From: Roseicyclus marinus
GTDB lineage: Bacteria; Pseudomonadota; Alphaproteobacteria; Rhodobacterales; Rhodobacteraceae
Assembly: GCF_030163795.1 (NCBI RefSeq)
Contig: NZ_JASJOF010000012.1
Coordinates: 1-64,000 of the forward strand
Direction: 5' to 3'
DNA length: 64,000 bases
Part shown: one piece after another, positions 8,024 through 15,917 of the stretch
Layout of the letters: each line of letters opens with the position of its first letter
How positions within the stretch are numbered: position 1 is the first letter of the stretch
Program-made: the position numbers and the translations under genes
Notes under the pieces: model-generated
Databases searched by the model: none
Told to the model about the DNA's origin: nothing
Seen by the model: the letters and a program-made list of their open reading frames with translations, nothing else

Positions 8024-9017
8024 GGCATTGTTGCGGAACTCTCGTCGTGAATCCATGGGGTTAGACGGGCAGCATGAGCAAGCCCAAGCCCCCCCCGATA
8101 CCGCACCACCAACTGGTCCGCCTACAACGCTGAGCTCAGGAAGCGCGGGTCACTGCTGATCTGGCTGGACAAGGAGATGGCTTGGCACGCGCCGCATGAG
8201 GGCCGTGCGGGGCGCCCGCCGGTCTTCTCGAGCGCGGCGATCCAGTTCTGCCTGTCGATCAAGGTGCTGTTCAAGCTGCCGCTCAGGCAGACCGCCGGGA
8301 TGGTTGCAAGCCTACTGCGGCTGGCGGGGCTGGACTGGCCCGTTCCGGACTACTCGACGCTGTGCCGCAGACAGAAGACCCTGAAGGTGCAGATCCCTTA
8401 TCGTTGTGCCAACGGGCCGCTGAACCTGCTGGTGGACAGCATCGGCATCAAGTTCCTGGGCGATGGGGAATGGCAGGCCCGCAAGCATGGCGTTCAGGGC
8501 CGCCGTCAATGACGCAAGGTGCATCTGGCCATGGACACCGCCACTTCGGACATTCGCGCGGTGGAATTCACCCCCAGCTGGGAGGGCGACAGCCCCGTCC
8601 CGCCCGACCTGCTTGGCCAGATCCCGCAGGACGAGGAAATTGGCACCGTGACCGCGGACGGCGCCTACGATACCCGCCGCTGCCACAGCGCCATCATCGC
8701 GCGTGGCGCCACGGCGGTCATCCCGACCCGCAAGAACGGTCGCCCGTGGAAAGAAGACTGCCCAGCCGCCCGGGTGCGCAACGAAACCCTCCGTGCAACG
8801 CGCCATTATGGCCGCGCGTTCTGGAAGCGTTTGACCGGATACCACGCCCGCAGCCGCGCAGAAGCCAAGATGCGGTGCCTCAAATCCTTCGGCGAGCGCA
8901 TCGCCGCAAGAGACCCCGACCGCCAGACCGCCGAAATCCAAATCCACGTAGCCCTCATGAACCGCTTCAACTCGCTCGGCACAGCCGAGGTCGTCCGCGT
9001 CGTCGGAACCTAAACGG
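8024..9017 (+). mobile_element. IS5-family (IS903-like) insertion sequence, right end lost
   Basis: Left end begins near ggcattgttgcgg (8024), 49 bp before the transposase start. The right terminal repeat is missing: immediately after the transposase stop the sequence switches to another IS5-family element. The transposase is interrupted, so the element cannot move by itself. Confidence 0.6.
8073..9013 (+). pseudogene. IS5-family transposase, frameshifted and with a nonsense codon
   Basis: The start MSKPKPP is followed by a run of eight C (8078-8086 area); with seven C the frame would continue RYRTTNWSAYNAELRKRGS into the long frame at 8177, so a one-base insertion breaks the gene. A second lesion is TGA at 8510-8512 within GRRQ-W-RKVHLAMDTAT, where relatives have Trp. 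After it the frame runs on through the DDE regions (VTADGAYDTRRCH, RAEAKMRCLKSFGE) to the stop at 9011-9013. Typical of IS903-like DDE transposases of about 310 aa. Confidence 0.75.
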
Positions 9018-9372
9018 GAAAGGGACGTCACGCCTCAAGCCGCTTTTCTGCAACAACGCCGATTACATCGGCGCGCGGGCATTGCTGGACGGCCTGCCTC
9101 TGGCCGAACATCTTCTGGCCGACCGTGGATACGATGCGGCCTGGTATCGCGAAGCCCTTGAAGACAAGGGGATCAAACCCTGTATTCCGTCGAGGAAAGG
9201 CCGCGAGGTCGCGATCCTACACGATGAGGCGCACTATCGAAACCGCCACAAGATCGAGAACAGCCTCGCCCGCCTCAAGGACTGGCGACGGGTCGCCACC
9301 CGTTATGACAGGTGCCCGAAGGTCTTCCTGTCCGCATGCGCCTTGGCTGCCATGGTCATGTTCTGGTTATGA
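9018..9372 (+). pseudogene. IS5-family (IS427 group) transposase OrfB, C-terminal fragment
   Basis: Frame reads SRLKPLFCNNADYIGARALL, then LADRGYDAAWYREALEDKGI, PCIPSRKGR, and ends RLKDWRRVATRYDRCPKVFL, the end of an IS427-type DDE transposase. The first half is lost at the junction with the preceding IS. The terminal repeat cctgaccctaaac follows the stop (about 9378-9390). Confidence 0.75.
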
Positions 9373-9448
9373 ATCCTGACCCTAAACTAAGAAACGGCTT
9401 TTAAGTAAATTTGAAATTTCCCGCAAAATCCCCCCCCCAATAGACTTA

Positions 9449-9715
9449 TTAAACCGCGTTGCGGTATTGATGGTAATAGCGAAGAAATATATTACAAACT
9501 ACAAAAATACCTGCAGCATGCGAAAATGCAGCCCAAACAGAAACAGTTCCATCTACAGGGCTACCACCCAAAATGAAGCTGCCAGCGACGACCAAAAAGA
9601 AACATAAAATAGCGCCACCAAACAGACTTTTAGTCATGTTGCCGAGCCGTTGTTCAAACTCTAGGTTAAGCCACGATGCCAACCCCACCGCCAACACCGC
9701 CAACGTAATAGCCAT
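9449..9715 (-). CDS. small membrane protein
   Basis: 88 aa with three hydrophobic stretches: residues 1-16, about 31-51 (LFGGAILCFFLVVAGSFILG) and about 58-80 (VSVWAAFSHAAGIFVVCNIF). The start ATG is preceded by a weak purine stretch (ggggattt). No family recognised. It lies between IS fragments in an AT-richer stretch, so it may be cargo or debris. Moderate support only from its membrane-protein character. Confidence 0.4.
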   Translation of the reverse strand: MAITLAVLAVGLASWLNLEFEQRLGNMTKSLFGGAILCFFLVVAGSFILGGSPVDGTVSVWAAFSHAAGIFVVCNIFLRYYHQYRNAV

Positions 9716-10217
9716 GTGAAATCCCCGCTGATGTCATAAACGCTCGACAAAATTTCCCCGAGCAATACAGTTTGGCACTGCGCATACTTATATACAACTC
9801 TCAAAGAGAATCGCTCAAAATTCTATTTTTTAATCGGATTACCCAGAACGTTTTTTGCGCCATATTGCGCCTGTGCTATGGCCTTCGCATCGTTGCCATT
9901 CTGTGCTTGTACCACTACGTTCCGCGCAGTTCCGTTCGGAAGTTTTACCATTATCTCAAAATTCGCCATTATCTCTTGCTCCGTATGAGTCCGCCTTATT
10001 CATGCAAATCGGGCGAAGGTGTTGCGTGTTCCTTAAAGCAGTGCAGACTCATCCTTCGATGCCAAAGCCTCAAACAGCTACAAACGCCATCTGAGATGAA
10101 ATACTACCGCCTTTCACATCGCTGTTCAACAATTGTGCTAATCCCCAACTCTTGGACAGCGTTCCGGTTAATTTAATCTATTACCCGCACCTGCGGATCG
10201 GTTTCGACGATGGTGAA
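9716..10217. other. intergenic, no supported gene
   Basis: About 500 bp of AT-rich sequence between the small membrane gene and an IS110 fragment. Open frames here have no ribosome binding site and no protein-like composition. Probably rearranged debris between mobile elements. Confidence 0.45.
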
Positions 10218-10502
10218 TTAGACCACAGCGGGCGGCTGTCCACCATAGGCCGTGTGAGGCCGAACATACAGAGGCGACATCAACCGAGGCTCATGCCCCT
10301 TCTGAAGGCAAAAGCGCCCAACGTGATGCGCCCCGCCATAGGCTTCCATCACGATCACGCAGGGCGCGAGTTTATCAAGAAAGTCCAGCAGTCGATGCTG
10401 CGGCAGTCGTTTGCTAAACACGACTGCACCCGTGTCATCCAGCCCAGCAAAACTGTGACCGGTCTTGCCTAAGCCAATGCCCAGAACCGTGATATCTATC
10501 AT
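10218..10502 (-). pseudogene. IS110-family transposase, N-terminal fragment
   Basis: From the ATG at 10502: MIDITVLGIGLGKTGHSFAG, later KLAPCVIVMEAYGGAHHVGR and RLMSPLYVRPH. This is the N-terminal DEDD RuvC-like part of IS110/IS1111 transposases (LGIDLGK motif, here LGIGLGK with Asp changed to Gly; MEAC-GGAHH motif). The reading frame ends shortly after residue 90, where the full protein has about 340 aa. The lost catalytic Asp and truncation make it a dead relic. Confidence 0.75.
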
Positions 10503-10585
10503 GTGCTCTTCTCTCCGCCTATGCCCGCCACGATAGCAGCGTTCGATGGGAAGGCAGTTCATCCCATCAGCTCAAAACCCGAGCG

Positions 10586-11758
10586 TCACTGGGTCAGGAG
10601 GGTCATGGACGATCGGCCAAGCACCTCGTCGAGCCTGTCGAGATCTTCCTCGCCATACCCCAAATGGAAGGCCGTCTCGTGCGGACCCGTGTTCCATTCC
10701 TTCACACCTGACAAACCCACAGCCTTGAGGGCATCTTGCTTCACGAGCGCCGTGCAGAAGAACACTTCTTTCCGGGGCTGCCACTTCAGCGTCATCAGGA
10801 CCCGTCCTGTCCGTTCGTCATCGATCCGAAGGTCTGGCACCTTTGTCACTTTGAGAAGGTAATCCCGGTGACGACCGTAGGTGGCGACGATCCGGGTCAG
10901 CATCCGAACGGCCGCATCGGGTGCGGAGGTTAGTCCGGAGAGAAGAAGTTCGAAGTTCCGGATCCGCTGATCCTCGGCCAACTTTCGCAACCTGGCCAGC
11001 GCCGGCGAAAACAGCTCATCATCTTGGGCCGGGTCTGCGCTTCGGCGACGATAGACGGCCGCCGGCCGGGTCGTGATGGCCCAGGTCGCGCCGGTCGGTG
11101 TGACGAACTTCTCGATGTATTTTCGGAAGTTGCTTTTATCGACATGCTCCCCTTTCAACGCCTGCATCACGCCCTGCGCCTGAGAGAGTGTGAATTCCTC
11201 GGGCAGGAAGGCGAACAGGAGATCCGGGCTCTCGTCACCCTTGCGCGCAAAACTCATACTGTCCGCGAGCTTTCTTCGGGCATCGCGAATGATCTGCGCA
11301 TGATCGAATGCCAACTCGAGCCCACTCAGAGCTTCGAATGGAAACCATCTCGCCTCGCTGACATCCGTGTCAGGAACCGGCGCCAGCGCCACCTGGTCAC
11401 CCGTAACAACGGCGAGATGCGCGATCGAGATCACGCGCTCCGGGCGCGGATCCCTGCCTTTCGCGCTATAGACACCGACCAGCTCCACATGTGGCCGGTC
11501 CGCCGCGGAGAACGGGGGGACAAGGCCCGCCTCTTCGGAAAGCTCCCGCAAAACGCAGGATGTGATATCGTCATCCTCATAGGGCTTGAAGAACCCGCCC
11601 GGCAAAGCCCAGGCGCCGGGAAACGCATCGGAGCCTTCATTTCTCCGAACAAGCGCAATCTGTAGGCCCCCCTTCTCTGTGACATGGAAGACGGCGATGT
11701 CGGTCGCGACCGACGTCATGGGGAAAGGGTAGGTGTAGCCTGATGTCGGGCCTGTCAT
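10586..11758 (-). CDS. NrtR-like NUDIX/winged-helix protein with extra C-terminal domain, copy B
   Basis: 390 aa from the ATG at 11758 (MTGPTSGYTYPFPM); GGAG lies six bases upstream, the same spacing as in copy A, which favours this over the ATG 12 bases earlier. NUDIX part: LPGGF ... RELSEEAGL, with the first Glu of the box replaced by Asp. NrtR-type blocks GRDPRPERVISIAHLAVV, ELAFDHAQIIRDARRKL, LLFAFLPEEFTLSQAQGVMQ and DKSNFRKYIEKFV are clear. The C-terminal extension keeps KVTKVPDLRIDDERTGRVLM and EWNTGPHETAFHLGYGE in common with copy A. Divergent from the 12085 operon, across a 326-bp region with a hairpin and terminator, which suits a regulator of that operon. ADP-ribose-type ligand is an inference from the family. 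Confidence 0.78.
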   Translation of the reverse strand: MTGPTSGYTYPFPMTSVATDIAVFHVTEKGGLQIALVRRNEGSDAFPGAWALPGGFFKPYEDDDITSCVLRELSEEAGLVPPFSAADRPHVELVGVYSAKGRDPRPERVISIAHLAVVTGDQVALAPVPDTDVSEARWFPFEALSGLELAFDHAQIIRDARRKLADSMSFARKGDESPDLLFAFLPEEFTLSQAQGVMQALKGEHVDKSNFRKYIEKFVTPTGATWAITTRPAAVYRRRSADPAQDDELFSPALARLRKLAEDQRIRNFELLLSGLTSAPDAAVRMLTRIVATYGRHRDYLLKVTKVPDLRIDDERTGRVLMTLKWQPRKEVFFCTALVKQDALKAVGLSGVKEWNTGPHETAFHLGYGEEDLDRLDEVLGRSSMTLLTQ

Positions 11759-11872
11759 GGGATACTCCACGTCGTTTGGTGTGATGCGCCGGAGTGGTCA
11801 CCGGGCTGATCAGCACCTATCTACCATCAATGTCACATAATACAATTAAGATATTTTATCCTTGACCATATT

Positions 11873-11896
11873 AGCGCCATCCTGTAGGAAGGCGCT
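11873..11896. promoter_or_regulatory. near-perfect hairpin between divergent module genes
   Basis: AGCGCC-A-TCCT-gt-AGGA-A-GGCGCT: ten paired bases broken by one A-A mismatch with a two-base loop. It could be an operator palindrome for the NrtR-like protein or the 5' stem of a small transcript. A TTGACC element lies at 11862-11867. Confidence 0.45.
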
Positions 11897-11980
11897 CGTA
11901 TCTCCTGTTTGCAAGTTTTGCATGCGTACCCCTTTGCTGTTTATAAACTAGGCCGCCAGTCTGACTGGCGGCCTTTTTTT
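11890..11980 (+). ncRNA. candidate small RNA or attenuated leader
   Basis: The strong plus-strand terminator at 11951-11980 has no gene in front of it: the NUDIX gene runs the other way and the operon starts only at 12085. A short transcript of roughly 90 nt beginning after the TTGACC/hairpin region would end exactly there. It may be a stand-alone small RNA or an attenuator leader of the 12085 operon. No homology was recognised; the boundaries are guesses. Confidence 0.35.
11951..11980 (+). terminator. intrinsic terminator
   Basis: Perfect 10-bp stem ggccgccagt/actggcggcc with a three-base loop (ctg), followed by seven T. Oriented to stop plus-strand transcription between the divergent module genes. 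Confidence 0.85.
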
Positions 11981-12023
11981 ATCAGCCCACCACACACCCC
12001 TTCGAACAGACAGCATCTGCCAT

Positions 12024-12038
12024 GTACGCAGAACGTAC
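12024..12038. promoter_or_regulatory. inverted repeat upstream of module operon B
   Basis: gtacg-cagaa-cgtac, a 5-5-5 inverted repeat about 47 bp upstream of the ATG at 12085 and followed by tctttttt. Candidate operator for the divergent NrtR-like protein; could also act as a weak terminator. Confidence 0.35.
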
Positions 12039-12084
12039 TCTTTTTTACATAGTGTAACTAAACTACCTATTAGGGAGACTGTTC

Positions 12085-12513
12085 ATGACCTATATCGACG
12101 ACATCATCGCCAAGCTTGACACGCTGACCGACAAGCAGCGCGCAACCTGGCAACTGAATGCAGAGCGCGTGATTGCCCGCGGCCCCCGCCGCAACGCAGC
12201 CTACGCACCCGGACTGCGGCTACGCGACGCGATTGCCGCGTTCGAGGCAACCCGCCCCGATGAGGACGCACTCATTGCCGCGTGCGGGCTTGACTGGGAT
12301 CGGGTCATTGCTGGGCGGACCACGTTCCGTGGGTATGCCGGTACGCGCCTGGTGGCCCGGGTCACCCGGGTTAAGCCAGCCACGTTCGCCGTGCAGGTGA
12401 ACGGGAAAACGCTGGCACGCACGTTTACCACACTTTCCGCCGCGCGCGCCGCCGCGGCCGAAGCCCACATTACGGACGTCCGGGGCTCGCAGCCGGGCAC
12501 CCGTGCCGCCTGA
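12085..12513 (+). CDS. 142-aa module protein, copy B
   Basis: Starts MTYIDDIIAKLDTLTDKQRA after an agggagac site. Paralogue of 6060-6491: shared blocks RVIARGPRRNAA, LRLRDAIAAFEATRP, ACGLDWDRVI, FRGYAGTRLVARVTRVKP and TLSAARAAAAEA. The N-terminal half is helical and the second half looks beta-rich; the C-terminal 15 residues differ from copy A. No known family. First gene of an operon with the PcfJ-like (47 bp), 129-aa (74 bp) and glycosylase-like (113 bp) genes. Function unknown. Confidence 0.75.
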   Translation: MTYIDDIIAKLDTLTDKQRATWQLNAERVIARGPRRNAAYAPGLRLRDAIAAFEATRPDEDALIAACGLDWDRVIAGRTTFRGYAGTRLVARVTRVKPATFAVQVNGKTLARTFTTLSAARAAAAEAHITDVRGSQPGTRAA

Positions 12514-12560
12514 CGCCTGCCACAACCCGTCGACACACACCCTTTGAAGCGAGGTTCGCC

Positions 12561-13682
12561 ATGAAAGACACTCTGTCCCACCGCATTGCACACCTGGTTA
12601 CGCACGCTGACAAACTGCGCTCGGTGGAGCTCAAGACCGAGATGCTTGACCTGGCCAAACTGTGCCAGGTGGTGCCCGGAAACGCGTTCCTTCTCAGCAC
12701 CCTGTGCGGGCAGATGGAAGAGGCGGTGACGGCCGCCTTTGGTACGCTTGGCATGGTGCTGGTGATGACCGAGCCGGGCCGCCGGCAGGTGTATTTTGCG
12801 GTGCTGGCCCGCCTGGAAACCGACGGCGCCTTTGCGGAGCCGGGCCTGACAGAAGCAGGTCGGGCCGAACTGCTGACACAGATGGTCACGGCGGGCAACG
12901 AATCCCTTATCCGTTACGCATACGGCACCTGCCCGCCCGGGTTTGTACGGCTGGTGGCGCGGTTTGGAGAATGCGCCCGCAAACCCGAGATTTACGTGAC
13001 CCTTTTTGAGATCCTGACCGCAAACCCGGAGCTTGCAAAGCCCCTTCTGGCGGCCTGTCAGGGCCGGGTCTTGAGTGATGACCTAATCCTACTGATGCGC
13101 GAACTGCCTGCGACCCGGCTCGGGGTGCGCGTGGCAGCCCAGATTGGCGCGTTGGGAGATTACAAGGAATTGATGCGGCCCTACCGGGTCGTCGCCGGGG
13201 CGGAGCAGCTAACGGAAGAGCACATGAAGCGGATTGCAAACGGCGAGGCCCCCGGGACCCTTTTGAAAGGACTCTACCTTGAGCGCGTCTTTCCGGCGCC
13301 GGTGCTGGATATTCCGGGAGTGACCCACATTCCAGACGGGCAGACACTGTTCCGTACTGCTCGCGAGTTTCACAACTGTCTGCGCGACTATGTAGCCGAG
13401 GCCCTGAACAACGAGCGCCAGTTCTATATCTGGAGCAAACCCGCGGCGCCGGAGGTCGTGTTTGCGATCGACAGCGAAGCACCGTTCGGCTGGTACTTGT
13501 CCGAGAGCCGACTGGCCGAGAACGAACGAGTGCCGCGGGTGCTGGCCGAAGAACTGGCGGCGTTGCTTGGCGAGCACGGTGTGCGGATTGATCGCTCACT
13601 CGAGCGAATGATGGAGCCATTTCTCCGTGAAGAAGATGAGCCCGACTTTGACGCCTGGTTCAACCTCGACATGGCCGCCTGA
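12561..13682 (+). CDS. PcfJ-like protein, module copy B
   Basis: 373 aa, same length as copy A; ATG preceded by the conserved aagcgaggttcgcc. Long helical N-terminal part (LCQVVPGNAFLLSTLCGQME, EPGRRQVYFAVLARLETDGA, YAYGTCPPGFVRLVARFGEC), then the block REFHNCLRDYVAEALNNE with H271, N272 and C273, followed by RQFYIW and APFGWYLSESRLAENERV. The H-N-C-x-x-D-Y and following hydrophobic strand are reminiscent of PcfJ-like domains; the biochemical role of that family is not established. Acidic C-terminus. Its conservation in both module copies suggests it is the effector or core component of the set. Confidence 0.75.
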   Translation: MKDTLSHRIAHLVTHADKLRSVELKTEMLDLAKLCQVVPGNAFLLSTLCGQMEEAVTAAFGTLGMVLVMTEPGRRQVYFAVLARLETDGAFAEPGLTEAGRAELLTQMVTAGNESLIRYAYGTCPPGFVRLVARFGECARKPEIYVTLFEILTANPELAKPLLAACQGRVLSDDLILLMRELPATRLGVRVAAQIGALGDYKELMRPYRVVAGAEQLTEEHMKRIANGEAPGTLLKGLYLERVFPAPVLDIPGVTHIPDGQTLFRTAREFHNCLRDYVAEALNNERQFYIWSKPAAPEVVFAIDSEAPFGWYLSESRLAENERVPRVLAEELAALLGEHGVRIDRSLERMMEPFLREEDEPDFDAWFNLDMAA

Positions 13683-13756
13683 AACTGCGCCGGGGACGAT
13701 ACCGTCTCCGGCCATCCCTCTCCGCTTTCGTTCAACATAACACAGGGAGCAAACCA

Positions 13757-14146
13757 ATGCCCGCCCGCATCGAAACCATTGACGCGATCGCACGCAGGCT
13801 CGGCCGCGACGTAATCTTCCTCGACATTCGGAACTGTAGGGACCGCCCCGCTCGAGATCGGCCAGAGATCGTCGAGGCCACCGCCTGGCTCGACGCCGAA
13901 GGGATCGGCTGGACAGCCTGCCTGAGCTTCGCCCCTGGGATGCTGTTGATCGAAGGGGGTCCACGGGCGATCCACATCGAAGCCCCTTTTGAGTCAGACT
14001 CACCGATGCTGGCAAAGCTTGAAGCTAGGTTTGAGACGCCAGACGGGCGCCCCCGCCACCCGGATCTCATTCTCACACTCCTTACCCTTGAAGACGCGCT
14101 TATCAACGCAGAGCAGGATGCGCCTGGTTTCTGGGACCGGATCTGA
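13757..14146 (+). CDS. 129-aa module protein, copy B
   Basis: MPARIETIDAIARRLGRDVI to FWDRI; same length as copy A at 1607-1996. A cagggag site precedes the ATG. Conserved blocks: ATAWLDAEGIGWTACLSF, LLIEGGPRAIHIE, LEARFETPDGRPRHPDLIL and LEDALINAEQDAPGFWD. No known domain; the W/G-rich centre and the acidic end suggest a compact globular partner protein. Third gene of the copy B operon. Copy A has RSNDRYAVLTAPEVV where this copy has RNCRDRPARDRPEIV, so a short central stretch has diverged most. Confidence 0.72.
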   Translation: MPARIETIDAIARRLGRDVIFLDIRNCRDRPARDRPEIVEATAWLDAEGIGWTACLSFAPGMLLIEGGPRAIHIEAPFESDSPMLAKLEARFETPDGRPRHPDLILTLLTLEDALINAEQDAPGFWDRI

Positions 14147-14259
14147 CCCCACCAGGTCCGATCAGAGTCCCCGCGCTCTCGCGAAACCCCGACTCTTGTC
14201 CGCCTCGGCAGCCGCAAACGTCTGACCACCCCCCGCCGTCTCAAAAGGAGATCTACCAC

Positions 14260-15054
14260 ATGCCCAAGACCCGCATCCCCAACACCGTCATTGCTGACGA
14301 CGCCACCATCGCCCGTGCCTGCGAGCGCTACCTCAACATGCGCGAGTGCCTGCCGCAGAACGCGGTGGTCGAAATCGACGATATCCTCGCACGACTCCCC
14401 ATCGATCCGCGCAGCGCGACGGCCGCTCAGGCTTGGCGCGCCATGTGGGACAAGCCGCTCTATGCAAACACGAAGGTCGCCACTGGCAGGCGGTGGGTCG
14501 CAGAGCTCGAGCCCTTCATGGATAGTGCCTGGGAGACCTGGGGCGCGGACCCAGAGCAGTTCGTGATTACTCGGATCGGGCGCGGGCGCGACGCTGGCTC
14601 GTTCCAAGTGGAGGGTGCCCAGGCGAAAGAGGTCCGTGCTGCGACCGGAACCTCCGTGCATCGCCTTTATGCGATCCAGAACGCAGCCGGTCTTCTGCGT
14701 GGTCTCGCCGCTCAGTCCGACACGCCAGTGATGAAGTTCTGGACCGAGCCGCTCGACACCCTCGTCCCGGATCTGCGCCGGAAGCTCGGTTGGGGTTGGG
14801 GCCCGATCACGGCCCTGCACATGCTGACGGATTTCGGGGTGGCCTGCAAACCGGACATCTGGGTCACGCGCAGCCTGCGCCAGTTCGGGATCTGGTCGTC
14901 GCCCAGCGATCAACCCTCCGACGACGAGGCGCTCGCCATCAATCACGCCATCCGCCAGATGGTCCTGAAGACCGGCGAGCTGACCCCTGCCCGGCTCCGC
15001 CGGATCGACATTGAGCTGATGGCCTTGTCGCGTTACGGGGTCATCGCCCCGTGA
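14260..15054 (+). CDS. helix-hairpin-helix (HhH-GPD-like) protein
   Basis: 264 aa; aaaggaga precedes the ATG. LGWGWGPITALHML (176-189) looks like the helix-hairpin-helix of HhH-GPD DNA glycosylases (G-x-G-x-x-TA), and KPDIWVTRSLRQFG (197-210) matches the following loop and helix that carries the catalytic Asp (here D199). The Lys used by bifunctional lyases is Pro, so a monofunctional glycosylase or non-enzymatic DNA-binding protein is more likely. It follows the module genes of copy B at 113 bp on the same strand and has no counterpart in copy A. Base-excision repair or recognition of modified DNA is an inference. Confidence 0.55.
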   Translation: MPKTRIPNTVIADDATIARACERYLNMRECLPQNAVVEIDDILARLPIDPRSATAAQAWRAMWDKPLYANTKVATGRRWVAELEPFMDSAWETWGADPEQFVITRIGRGRDAGSFQVEGAQAKEVRAATGTSVHRLYAIQNAAGLLRGLAAQSDTPVMKFWTEPLDTLVPDLRRKLGWGWGPITALHMLTDFGVACKPDIWVTRSLRQFGIWSSPSDQPSDDEALAINHAIRQMVLKTGELTPARLRRIDIELMALSRYGVIAP

Positions 15055-15097
15055 CCTGACACCGGAACCTCGCTGCCGGTATCCTTGGGGGATGGAC

Positions 15098-15841
15098 TTA
15101 TTCCGTCCGGCGCCAGACACCGATGCTGGTATTGCCGAGGATCCCGAGCCGATCAGCATACTGCGGCCAGCACGGTCGCGTGTACCAGTGCGCCCCCCCG
15201 GCCCCACCGTACAACAGGCAATCCGGCCGTCCGGCCGGGTTTCCAAGAACAGCTTCCGCAAACGGCTCCTCTGGGTCCGCAAAATCGGTCCAGTTGCCCC
15301 CGAAGCCGGTTCCTGGCTGAATGATGGCAACCGTTCCGGGAACAGCGCCGTTGCCGACATAGAGGGTCCGGAATGTGGCAACCCCGTCGGCGCAGAGGAA
15401 CAGGAGACTGAACCGTTCCGGCCCATGGTCTTCCGAGAGCTCGGCATCACGTTCCAGAACGATCCATTCACAGAACGGAGGGCGCACCCACCCTAACGGC
15501 GGTCGACGTAATCTTCCGGTGGGGATGACCGGTGACCACCCGTTTGGTGTGAGTTCGGTCTCGAGAACCGGCCGATGGCACAAGACGCGGTAGCCAAGGA
15601 ACCCCGGCTCCTCCAACGCAGCGAGTAACCCGCTCCGCTCTTCCCCGTAATCCACATAGACGAAACTATGGTGGTTGCCGCCTAGATAGGCGACCGGGTC
15701 ACCATCAAAGCCGGAACTGGGGTAATACAGGGATCCCGAGAGAAGGTCGTGCAGCGAGACCGGGCCCTGAACCATCCGCTCCGGCGTCATCTGGACGAGC
15801 CAGTCAGGCATTGGCTGAACAGGAAGATACGGGATCGGCAT
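15098..15841 (-). CDS. hypothetical protein
   Basis: 247 aa, cytoplasmic, rich in Pro, Gly and aromatic residues. Recognisable phrases SGSLYYPSSGFDGDPVAYLG, HHSFVYVDYG and GGAGGAHWYTRP occur in a widespread but uncharacterised bacterial family (recollection). No catalytic motif or membrane segment. The gene is convergent with the glycosylase-like gene and has no obvious partner. Function unknown. Confidence 0.6.
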   Translation of the reverse strand: MPIPYLPVQPMPDWLVQMTPERMVQGPVSLHDLLSGSLYYPSSGFDGDPVAYLGGNHHSFVYVDYGEERSGLLAALEEPGFLGYRVLCHRPVLETELTPNGWSPVIPTGRLRRPPLGWVRPPFCEWIVLERDAELSEDHGPERFSLLFLCADGVATFRTLYVGNGAVPGTVAIIQPGTGFGGNWTDFADPEEPFAEAVLGNPAGRPDCLLYGGAGGAHWYTRPCWPQYADRLGILGNTSIGVWRRTE

Positions 15842-15917
15842 GATGAGAACCCTTGGCGACTGTTGCTTCAGACCGAGCTATTCACCATCGCCGAAACGAA
15901 ATCTTTCATCAAAAGAA

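Noticed and set aside
9772-10176. 134-codon frame in an AT-rich stretch
   Set aside because: Composition unlike a folded protein, no start signal.
11024-11665. 213-codon open frame on the plus strand
   Set aside because: Antisense to the NrtR-like gene; no motif.
13732-15471. 579-codon open frame on the minus strand
   Set aside because: Covers the antisense of the 129-aa and glycosylase-like genes; composition is that of a high-GC shadow frame.
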